Assembly: GCA_017591395.1 (NCBI GenBank) | Contig: WEDG01000352.1 | Coordinates: forward strand, 186,001-250,000 | Direction of reading: 5' to 3' | Length of the DNA stretch: 64,000 nucleotides | DNA from: Schistocephalus solidus | Lineage: Eukaryota; Platyhelminthes; Cestoda; Diphyllobothriidea; Diphyllobothriidae | Shown: positions 35,345-44,599 of the stretch, in pieces | How positions within the stretch are numbered: the first letter of the stretch is position 1 | Layout: each line of letters starts with the position of its first letter | The notes under the pieces: model-generated | Databases searched by the model: none | What the model was told of the DNA's origin: nothing | The model's input: only the letters and a program-made list of their open reading frames with translations | Translations under genes and position numbers: made by a program

Positions 35345-35840
35345 CGAACAGTCTATTTACAAGTGCAATGACCTACCCAACCCATATTTGGTGTTGAGAA
35401 TCAGTTTGGCCAGAGCAATCGGCCACTCGGAGAGCGCTCAGGTGACCACATTTTCCAATGCCGGTGCCGGTGAGCCAGCCGGCCGAGCAATCACGCCATT
35501 CTCCAACACGGGGACGAAATTTCAGGGGAGAAAGACACACATGCCAGCCATCAAACAATTAACGCACCAGAGTTCGGTCGTCATCTCTGAAGGGGGAGCT
35601 GTTAATTGCCGTAAGCGTGCTGTAGCATAACGACGGCATCCTATAAATACTGCAACTCCCTGTGTACGAATTAGCCCCTACCTGCTACTGTCTCTGATGA
35701 TGAGTTCGAGTTGGAATCCAAAACGACAGGCGAATAAAGCTCTTGTCCCAGCGATCGCATCTAATTCTTCTCAATTTATTCCTGGGACACACATTTTCGA
35801 TTGTATCCGTATGCTCATGTTGTCTCAGGGATTTGACAAG
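35345..35840 (+). mobile_element. Penelope-like element, 3' end with terminal-repeat sequence
   Basis: An 80-codon frame (35388-35630: TTFSNAGAGEPAGRAI...) matches the C-terminal tail downstream of GIY-YIG in the PLE at 44165-47175 (NTFSNANASEPAGRAI). It is followed by CCTATAAATACTGCAACTC, a hammerhead-like motif (35687-35733) and TCCCAGCGATCGCATCTAAT...TTCTTCTC. It is a 5'-truncated copy of the same subfamily in the opposite orientation. Confidence 0.75.
35687..35733 (+). ncRNA. Hammerhead-ribozyme-like motif, core mutated
   Basis: CTGATGA is intact at 35694-35700 and stem I (ACTGTCT with AGGCG) is preserved. The GAAA box has become AAAA at 35720-35723 and the cleavage triplet reads GAC. 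The G-to-A change at an invariant core base should abolish cleavage. Confidence 0.6.
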
Positions 35841-36313
35841 ATATCTCGACAACAGGCTCGTTCCTCTGAGACGTCGCTGCACTCTACAAATAAAGGCAAT
35901 TGTCATTTTCTATGGTCTGTTGTAAAATATCTATGGGGTATTCCATGCAACAATGACATCAGTTTTCCAGGATAGTCTACTTTGTTCTAAATCGCAGTTG
36001 AAACTCCTTCGTTTGCGTGGAACATGATAAAACATCGGCCCTTTTTAGTCTCCTAAAAGTTTTCTCTCATTCACGTGACAGTACTGCAAAATGGCTTCGA
36101 GATTCTAAGGCTTTTCAATACTATTGTGTCGCCATATATGAAATGTGTAGTGAGGCATATGGTCAAATTTTCCAGTTTTTTATTTCATGTAGGTATTGAA
36201 TTTGTAATTCGTTTGTTTTTTGTTAGAAATCTGTCACACATATTTCCTCTTTATAACTCATTTTGAGCTTTATAAATGTTAAACTTTTTTATAATTTTTA
36301 TCTAAAGATAGGA
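35841..36313. other. No recognisable feature
   Basis: AT-rich unassigned sequence. Confidence 0.45.
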
Positions 36314-37660
36314 AAGTCTGAAATTCGTACAATAATGAAAAATGAGTTCGTGCATGGAAATAAAACAACGCAGGCAGCTCGGCGTATTAATGTTTTTTGT
36401 CTAATATTTATACACAGTAGACACCATCAAATTGTTTTGGAAATTTCGTTCTGGTAATTTTGAACTCACGTGATCGGTCAGAATCAATGATTGATAACGA
36501 TGAACCGAGCGTCACTGTCGAGTCTGATCCTTCTCAAAGTGCATAAAAATTATCGTCGATGTTTGATATTGGTAAATAATCAATAGTAACTTACTTATCT
36601 GAAGCCGCAAAAGTGAAAAAAATCGGATATGTGGATTCAACATGTGAACTGAATGAAAAGCAGAAATGACAACGTTCGGAAGTTTGCATGATTATGCTTT
36701 CTCATCACGAAAATACTTAATTTTTGAATCGTGTTTTAACGTCTGATAGGAAATGGATCAAGTAGAACAGGGGTCGGCAAACCTTTCGGAGTACTAGGCC
36801 ATTTCAGGAGGGCAAGAAGGCACACTAAGCCAGAAGAAAGAAGGTGTTCAAGGAAACGTTTATTTTTCAAACATACAGTACGATTAATGGGAAAATTGCT
36901 TCGCACGTCACAGCACACACACGTGCACACAACATACGCCTTGAACCCGGTAGGAGGTGAATGAAACCGAGACCAGAGAGTGAACTTGTTTACAACACAA
37001 CATTTATCATCCCTCCTCGGTCAGGCACTTCTGTTTCATACTAGCGCCTGACATTAGTTCTAAAAATAAACACGAGCCACAGCTTGAGCTGCAACTAGCA
37101 GTAATGAAGGGGAACAAAACCGCGACAATTCAATTAGACCGGATCCAACAATAATTAACTAGGGGGCGTTAGGCCGGACTGGAATACTAGCTAGGCCGTA
37201 TCTGTCCTAAAGGCCGGAGTCGGCTGACCCCTGAAGTAGAATAACCATATGCGTCCATCACAGTGGTTTGACATGGAAAAGCTATCAAGACACGACCCAA
37301 AGCGAAATATTCATCAAAAGAAGCTGATGGTACGTATTTGGTAGTCTGGCGCAGGCGTAACCCACTATGCTTTCATGAAAGCTGACTCATAGGTCACGGC
37401 AGAAATAAACGGTAACAATTTGGGCCAAATGATCCAACACGTTGCAAAAATATCAGCCTAGATTGGTCAATCGATTGACTTCTATCCTATTGCACGAAAA
37501 CGCTAGATCGAACACCGCACAAATGACAGTGGCGAAAGTACAGGCGTTGGAGTTGGAAGTTCTCCATAATCCCCCATACTCAATAGACCTCACAAAACGC
37601 CTGTCTTCTGGGAGATTTTCTGAGGGACTCTGAATTCGCAAGGAAATCTAGTTAGTTCGA
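36314..37660 (+). pseudogene. mariner-like transposase, split by a hAT-type element
   Basis: The N-terminus reads IRTIMKNEFVHGNKTTQAAR (36320-36380), then FWKFRSGNFEL, EAAKVKKIGYVDST and LNEKQK (about 36605-36670), and SDRKWIK (first catalytic Asp, about 36750). A hAT-type insertion (36768-37233) interrupts. The frame resumes at 37242 with HMRPSQWFDMEKLSR and DPKRNIHQKKLMV, then PRLVNRLTSILLHENARSNT (37450-37512), where the second catalytic Asp (HDNAR in the family) is Glu, then HNPPYSIDL. Family length is about 345 residues with DD34D; the third Asp region is frameshifted. This mariner is a different subfamily from the copy at 9000-9660 (LHENAR against HHDSAS). Confidence 0.85.
36768..37233. 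mobile_element. Non-autonomous hAT-type element, 466 bp
   Basis: The element begins CAGGGGTCGGCAAACC and ends GGCTGACCCCTG, giving short inverted ends typical of hAT elements (CAGGGGTC...). It is flanked by a perfect 8-bp duplication AAGTAGAA at 36760-36767 and 37234-37241, the diagnostic size for hAT transposition. Removing element plus one duplication restores the mariner reading frame across the site. No transposase is encoded. Confidence 0.9.
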
Positions 37661-37990
37661 AGCCGATGGGTTGTGTTTCATTTCTTTGATTGAACTTAGT
37701 TTGACGTTTAAAGGGTTCTTGAGGAAATTCTATGAAGGCACATACGAAAATTTCCCGACTGAACCTCCGCTCTGAATTCTTTAAGCGATGGGCAGTCAGA
37801 CAGTCGACTGGGCTACCTCACATAGTCAAAGATGCGACGTTCCACAGCACTTCAAGGAACGCCTGGATAATTATGTGTCCCCCGTTTTCCCTCGACAATT
37901 TTAACCCGAACTAAATGCCACATAAACTCCCGACAGGTCTGTGTTTTAAAAGCAACGAAACTTTTATTTTGTGTTAAGTATTTTAATAGT
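37661..37990 (+). pseudogene. LINE G family, ORF2 C-terminus and 3' end
   Basis: The frame at 37732-37914 reads KISRLNLRSEFFKRWAVRQ... then ...CPPFSLDNFNPN followed by stop. The same ending occurs on the minus strand at 42110-42440 (KICRLNLHSEFFTQREVKQ; CPLFSLDKF). This is the C-terminal tail of a CR1-like LINE, 5' truncated. Confidence 0.65.
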
Positions 37991-38171
37991 GAAAAGTTTG
38001 AAGAATTCGTGTACGCACCGGCATCTAAACAATAGGCTTTTGAAGTGCGTTGCCTATTACCCGTACAAAGTAAACTGAAACTGAAAAAATGTACGACCAT
38101 CGTTTACAAATATTTACGTTGTTCTTTTTAGAACTCCAGTACGAATTTTCTGCATATATTTTTGAGGAGCT

Positions 38172-39300
38172 TTAAGTCACTGTATTGAGGGAATTAGGCT
38201 TTCGTGCTTGAGTTCCATATTCACGTTGAAAATGGCAATATAATGAGCATTTGGAACCATAATTCGGACAAATTTAAACACAATTCCATCGATATGTGCT
38301 AGCTAGGCACAATCTGTCGCTACTGACACAATCTTTATTACATGTGCAGTAGTTTCTCAGAAACGGAGAATCTAGTTTGCATTTAAATGTTTCAACAGTT
38401 TCTGGTAGGCCATCTCCTCAGGGAGTCCGTTCCATGCTCCAACCACTCTCTGCGAAAAGGAATTCCGTTGGACGTCCGTATGGACCAACTTCCTCTGCAG
38501 TTTAAAGGGATAACCCGCAGATGTTCCATCCCAGCCAGTTCGAAGAAGTGATCAAATTATAGGGCACACTCACGGCCTCTGACAATCCGGTAGGCCTGGA
38601 TGAGTTCACAGCGTAGTTGTCTATAAGCGAGAGGAAACAAATCAAGTTCAGGCTTCGTAAGCCAGATGACTAAGATTCTTGACTATCTTCGTAGCCCTCG
38701 CCTGCACTCGTTCCAGCTGTCGATAATCCTTTTTAAACCACTAACACCGGGCCTTGGGCGGCATACTCCAAGTGAGATCGAACGAATGCACCGTTGGTTT
38801 TACTGAAAAGTTCCTTCGTAATCTGCAAAAATCCTCGTCTTAATAAAAATAACACAAGTGTCGCGTGCTTAGCTGTCTGTTAAAATAATTTGAGTGAAGA
38901 GTTTATTAGAACTACGATGTCCTTCTATTCTACAACATTTTAAAGGGGCTGCACATCGGGAAGGTATTGGTAGAAGTCATCCTACTCACTGAAACTTCTG
39001 GTACGGAGTCTTAGGACCACATACCTCCCAACGTTAACATTTAAGAGCCAAAGAGTAGACCACCTGCTAAGTCGATTGAGACTTGAATTGAGTGCCCGTC
39101 GAAGTCAAATCTGATGGCTCTCTACAGTTTAAAATCGTCAGTAAGCAGTATGGAACTGCAACCCAGGTCATCGACACAGTCATTGATGTAAACAAGGAAG
39201 AGCAATGGCCCTAACACTGAGCATTGGAGGACACCGATTAGGACGGGGATTGGAGCTGACTTTGAGGCAGCGATGCACATGGTTTAACTAGGTTTATTGA
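38172..39300 (-). pseudogene. LINE B, RT core to 3' end
   Basis: The complement reads IPVLIGVLQCSVLGPLLFLV and YINDCVDDLGCSSILLTDDF (39120-39260; RT motifs GVPQGSVLGP and FADD, the latter now LTDD), then SKTNGAFVRSHLEYAAQ (about 38755-38815), and after frame changes a tail with TEFLFAESGWSMERTP and LDSPFLRNYCTC (38370-38470). The 3' end ...AATTCCCTCAATACAGTGAC (to about 38172) matches the LINE B copy at 61965-62690. Several stops. Confidence 0.75.
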
Positions 39301-39714
39301 TAAAGCACTGCTTGGGCACCATCAATCGCCTTAGAACACAGGAAAAATCTAAAAGAAACTCATATTTTCCGTAACCACTTAAGCTTTGTTTTGGGAGTAT
39401 ACTTAGACAGCAGTGTCCAAAATGAGGAGTTTGTTTTAAGTGAAAAAACCTGCCTTGCAAGATTTAATAATATTAAAATTAGAAATAAAGCAGCTATACA
39501 GAATGCATATTAATGTTTCATGGCAGGAAGTTTGAGGATCAATACGAATCTGTTATGGAATTTCGCGAGTATTTAATTTGACAAAGGTAGAAGTGTCTAC
39601 GGTCAATTCGATGGAATAATCACTTCCAATCAGGTGCGAGTGCAATTGATTCCGGTGTGTGGTCGGTCAACTAATTGGAATTAATATTACTTCAGTTTCA
39701 CTGTAATTTTAAAT
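39301..39714. other. No recognisable feature
   Basis: Possibly the 5' truncation flank of LINE B; nothing placed. Confidence 0.4.
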
Positions 39715-41211
39715 CTGTGGAAAACCTTCACATACCTAGGCAGCAATCTCTCACGCAGCACCAAAGTCGACGATGAGATCACCCATCGGATCGCTAAAGC
39801 CAGCCAAGCCTTTGGACGCATGCAAAATGTGGTCTGGAATCGACATGATCTCCACCTCAGCACCAAACTCAAGATGCACAAAGCTGTCATATTGCCGACG
39901 CTGCTGTATGGAGCGGAGACTTTGAAGATCTACCAAAAGCAGGCGCGGAAGCTCAACCACTTCCACCCCAGCTGTCTCCGCAGAATACTAAAGCTGAGTT
40001 GGCAAGACAGGATACCGGACACAGAAGTGCTAGAATGAACAGGCAATTTTCAGCATTTACGCTCAGTTGAAACGACTGCAACTACGATGGAGTGGTTACC
40101 TTGTGCGGATGGATGACGAAAGGCTACCCAAACGACTCTTCTATGGAGATGTTGCCATGGGTTCTCGTCGACAAGGGGGTCAAGCACGACGCTACAAAGA
40201 CACTCTGAAGACCTCCCTGAAGCAATTGCAGATCAACCCAGAGTCCTGGGAGGACCTTGCCCGGAATCGATCGGCTTGGAGGAAAACAGTGAAGACAGGG
40301 GCAGCAATCTACGAAGCCAACAGGATCGCCGCTGCCAAGACCAAAAGAGCGGCACGAAAGTCACCAGCTCCCCGGACCAACATCGCCAATGCCCTGGCCC
40401 TTCCAATATGCCCGCGCTGTCACCGCACCTTCCGCGCGCGAATCGGCCTAGTCGGACATCTTCGGACACAATGCATAAATAATCCGACAATTCAAAATTA
40501 TACGTCAACTTCTGTCAACCCTCCTTCGGACTCCCCCACCCTCACCCCTGGCATCAATTCCATTAGTCCCACCATCATCGAGACCACATCACAATGCTCA
40601 ACACGTTTTACCCCCCACCACCACCACCACCACCGCCGCCGCACCCACCACTACCACCATCAGCGATGGGGACTATCTCCTAAACTGTCCTAATTGCGAC
40701 CGCACATTCACCTCACGCATCGGCCTGGTTGGTCACTTGCGAATCCATCGTACAGAGACTGGTGAACCAGTGCCTGGAGCTCCAACACACAGCAGAGATC
40801 GCCGCCTCCACTGCCCTCACTGTCCTCGAGCATTCACTCATCGCATGGGCCTTTTCAGTCACATGCGCATCCATGACAGCAGAATTCACCGCAATGCCGA
40901 CAACACCGATACCCCATACACACCCTCCACTCCAGCCAGTCTTACCGCCACCGCTACCCCACTACCATGAATGACATCCCCCTCAGCCTCTTCCGATTTT
41001 TTTTTCCTGCCCACATGGCATCCGCAAATTCAACTAACGCATCGGCTTGATCGGTCTCCTGCGAATCCATCGCACGGAGGCTGGTGAACCAGCGCCCGGG
41101 GCTCCGACATACATTCGACGTGCCCGCCTCCACTGCCCTCACTACTCCCGCACATTCACACACCGCATGGGCCTATTCGGACACATGCACATTCACAAAA
41201 ACCTGCGGTAA
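39715..41211 (+). pseudogene. RTE-type LINE, RT C-terminus plus zinc-finger tail (best copy)
   Basis: It begins in frame with [20 protein letters not shown], then [55 protein letters not shown] at 40036-40038 (family Arg codon, a CGA-to-TGA change) and a frameshift near 40045 precede a 208-codon frame from 40067: LQLRWSGYLVRMDDERLPKR, YKDTLKTSLKQLQINPESWE, ANRIAAAKTKR. Zinc fingers follow: ZF1 CPRC...HLRTQC (40409-40474), ZF2 CPNC...HLRIH (40686-40748), ZF3 CPHC...HMRIH (40812-40874), ZF4 CPHG...LLRIH (41008-41070, second Cys lost, one stop), ZF5 CPHY...HMHIH (41133-41196). Another frameshift lies in the CCA-repeat linker (40610-40660). The stop is TAA 41209-41211; a worn 3' untranslated region runs to about 41395. 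Confidence 0.9.
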
Positions 41212-41469
41212 ACCACCGGAGGCTAAGCTACATCAGCACACACTATCTACACCAATACATCGACAACAACCTCACAATCACCATGTACCTGAGTATATCA
41301 CGGTTTCCTAGAAACCATGGCAGGGAAGGCTGTCAATCTGACGCTTACACCAGACCACGCCGTTGGCTCCGTGTATGTGCTGTGTGTGTTGAGTGACTGA
41401 CCAGTGGACTGGGAGTCAGACGGCGATGGCTGCTCCATATCTCCTGAGTTAGTGAATCCTGGTGTGTGC

Positions 41470-42078
41470 GTTATGGGGGCCAGATCGTGCTGGCGCGCGA
41501 AGATGGGTACGCCGATCCGTCAGCCAATGCGCCCACTCCCACATCAGGCAACTGATCGGCTCGGACGGTGGTCTGATTTTGGGGGTGGGGAGAGAGTGAG
41601 GTCAAGAGCTCAGCGCATTTTCCTAACTATAAACAATCTGACACGCTTGAAACTACCACGGTGCGCTAAAAGCCGTGGCTTGGAAGGTTGCCAACTGACG
41701 GGATAACTCGGATCGCTTGGTCAGCCCAATGTGTGTTTTGTGTTGAGTGGCTGACTGGCGGACTGAGAGTCAGGCTACAATGGCTTCTTCTTTATGTGGC
41801 GTTTATGGCACTCCCACTCCGTGAGATCCGAGCCAGGTGTGGTGGTACGCCCAGGGGACGGCTCCGGCCACGTCAGCCACCGGTGTCCTCTCCCGCTTCC
41901 GGTCTTCTTGACTCTGTCATGACACTGGGTTCAGGTGGGGGAGGAGGAGAGTGTGCGGTAGCTGCAGTGCAAGGCTACTATCACTTTAAAACTAATTCAC
42001 GCGCAAGTCACCGTCCCTGCATCACCCTTCCGTGGAGCATACGGTGGACATAGTCGAAATCGACGGTCGAACTATCGT
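41470..42078 (-). repeat. Repeat A, well-preserved copy
   Basis: The complement begins at ACGATAGTTCGACCGTCG (42078 downward) and follows the full repeat A order: the GTCCACCGTATGCTCCACGG block, GTGATAGTAGCC, the CTCCTCCTCCCCCACCTGAA block, GCCGTCCCCTGGGCG..., CGTCAGTTGGCAACCTTCCA and CCTGATGTGGGAGTGGGCGC at about 41527. It extends somewhat beyond the end defined by the duplication at 26502. It lies between the RTE 3' end and LINE G. Confidence 0.8.
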
Positions 42079-42099
42079 GTCATATACATTTATGTACGT

Positions 42100-44160
42100 A
42101 CTCTTTAATAATGTACACTATGCAAATAGTATTCAAAAAATATAAGTAGCATTGTTTTTTAAATATAAGTAATGTGTGGAGTTGACGTGATATTACTTCG
42201 TGCTAAATTTGTCGAGGGAAAACAAGGGACAAATATAATTATCTAAGCGATTCGTTAAAAGCTGTAGGAACGTCGCCTCCACGACTGAGTGCGGAGATCA
42301 TTGCACTGTTTTACTTCCCGTTGCGTGAAGAATTCAGAGTGGAGGTTTAGCCGGCAAATTTTCGTGCGCAGCTTCATTTTGTGTCCAATAAGATCGCTAA
42401 AAAGGTTGAAATTGATTAGAAGCACGAAAAGTTCAACAGTAAGAAACTTTAAATGCTGTAAAACAGTCATCCTAGTGTATTTGATAATAAAGTGTTGATT
42501 AAGTTTGATCTAGCTTTATGAAACGAATACTCCCTACAGGCTTATTGGGGTCTTTACCCTCAATCTAAAGTATTTTTGCTGAAAAACTTGATAGTGTAAC
42601 TAACTCTTTAGATAATTATGGTTGTCTGCTAAGTCAGCCATGGGTACGAAAATAAAGTAAAAAGGGCATGTAGGTATTAGTTAATGTCAATGGCAATATG
42701 CCCTGTGCTAGATCCATAAGGTTCTGCCCAGAGGGTGATTATGAGAGCCTGCTGCTTAGGTGGGCTTATATCCAGCGGAAAGATTGAGAATTACAACTGA
42801 AAGTTGTAATTGGCTGAAGGGGATCAAGACAGACGAGAGCAGTTTACAGAGCGCAGCCGTCATTCAACAGCGCATCTCCCTGCAAAAAGGTTTATTTTCA
42901 GGTGCAGATAACTTATAGATTAGACGTCGGTGTGGGACGCTGTCGAATGCCTTGCAATTAGCGTAGATGACATCAAACCTAGCATTTTCGTCTAGTGCTC
43001 GAGTGCACTGCTCTGTCGAGAACAATAAACTGAAAAGACAAGAGTGGCTCTGTCTGAAGCCGTGCTGCAGTTGTGAGAGTAAATTATTATCCTCCAGGAA
43101 CTTATTGCCACCTTCGTTATTATGTTTTCCATTATTTTACAGCAAATGCAGGTTAGGCTTACAGGTCAATAATAGTTGACATTAGATCGAGCCACACCCG
43201 TTTAAATTGAGTATATATTTGCAGCCTTTCATTTGGATGGCAGTTTCCCTAATTCGAATTTCAAATGGAAGATATGCGCTAGTTTGCTCGCCAAATCTAT
43301 CAAGAACTTTGCCGGTATAGTGTCCGGACCAGATGATTTGCCTTCTTTGAGATTTTGCAGCTCCCTTTTCACGATAAATGCTGGGACGAGTATATATTCC
43401 AGCACTGGATTGGATTTTAAAACAGCATTGTTGATATTGTGAAATTGAAGCCCAGTTTCTCTAGTGAATACCGAGGCAAAGAACCGATCCAAGTGCTCGG
43501 TTTTCTCACCATTTTCAACGAATTCTACACCATTATCATCCTTAAGTACTGCAACTGGGTCCTCGTTTTTTAGTTGTATATTAATAAAATGGAATAAAAT
43601 TTTGGGTTTTTTTCAGCCTGCTGAATAATTCTGGATTCATAGTTCTTCCTTGCCTGTCGAATCAAATATTTTACTGTATTACGTTGGAGACGAATTTCTT
43701 CGAGTTGTTCTGGTGACCCAGTTTCTTGGAATACCTTCCATTTTTTATCTTTCTTCTTTGACTGCCTGTTTAGTTCTTTTGTTAACCAGACAGGACAACT
43801 GGTCGATTTTTTACCATCAATGGAAAATAGTGCTCAATTCGATTTCGTGAAATTAGCTTAAACGATCTCCAGTCATCCTCTGAATTCGCTTTTGAGCAAA
43901 TAGTCCCAATTCACAGACAGCAATACGTTCTTCATCGTATTAAAAGTTACCTTCCATATATTTTGCTTACCTTCCGTTCGCTTCTGGTGTAGAGAATAAT
44001 GTGATTAATCCCACAGCAGCGTAGTATGGTGCATTGGAATACACATCTGAAATGTAAGAAAAGTCCCTCGTAAATACTAGTTCCAGGCAATTGGCTCTCT
44101 GGTTCTCTCTTAATCTCGTTTGGGGCTGAACCATCTGTGCCAGAGGTTGGTCACATGTGC
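42100..44160 (-). pseudogene. LINE G, 3' part: endonuclease end, linker, RT, C-terminus
   Basis: Reading the minus strand: endonuclease C-terminus QPQTRLRENQRANCLELVFT (about 44070-44130), linker CPVWLTKELNRQ (about 43790), RQARKNYESRIIQQAEKNPK (43600-43660), RFFASVFTRETGLQF and LKEGKSSGPDTIPAKFL (43300-43490), RT motifs NNLLSQLQHGFRQSHSCL (43045-43100) and CKAFDSVPHRRLIYKL (42910-42960), a degenerate stretch, and C-terminus KICRLNLHSEFFTQREV with CPLFSLDKF (42190-42370). It is the downstream part of a CR1/Jockey-like ORF2 whose upstream part is at 47185-47650, separated by a PLE. GVPQG and the FADD box are not recognisable. Confidence 0.8.
42789..42811. repeat. Short perfect hairpin
   Basis: AATTACAACT and AGTTGTAATT form a perfect 10-bp inverted repeat around GAA. 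It is AT-rich and lies inside LINE G debris. No function is inferred. Confidence 0.5.
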
Positions 44161-44238
44161 GGTTCATTAGCTTTCAACCAAAGAACACACCGTCAACTGA
44201 GAAGAAGTATATGCGACCGCTGGGAGAAGAGCTTTATT

Positions 44239-44284
44239 CGCCGGAATTTTCATATTCCAACTCGAACCCATCATCAGAGACAGT
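44239..44284 (-). ncRNA. Hammerhead-ribozyme-like motif in the PLE 3' terminal region
   Basis: Minus strand: CTGATGA at 44271-44277, loop-bearing stem II GGGTT...AATAT, GAAA at 44248-44251, then ATTC. The minimal stem III of the family reads ACGT; here it is AATT, a change that keeps pairing. Stem I (TGTCT with CGGCG) loses its junction-proximal pair. The invariant core is intact, while stem II has lost its outer pairs. Weak cleavage is conceivable. Confidence 0.6.
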
Positions 44285-44599
44285 ATCAGATACGGGTTAT
44301 TCGTACACAGAGAGTTGCAGTATTAAAAGGATGGCATTGCGTTGCTACGGCACGCCTACGGCAATAAACAGCTCTCCCTTCAGTGATGACTACTGTGCTC
44401 TGGTGCGTTAAATGCTTGATGTCCGGCACGCGGGTCGTTATCCGCTGAAATTTCATCACCCGTTTTGTAGGGTGGCATAATGATTGCTCTGCCAGCTGGC
44501 TCACTGGCATTGGCATTGGAAAATGTGTTCGCCTGAGTGCTCCCCGTGTGGCCGCTTGCTCCGGCTGAACGGAGTCTCAACACAGAACATTGGCTGGGT

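Noticed and set aside
40600..40665. Run of His/Arg codons that could look like a poly-His protein segment
   Set aside because: It is a CCA/CAC microsatellite within the RTE linker read in a shifted frame; the true frame continues on either side in another phase.
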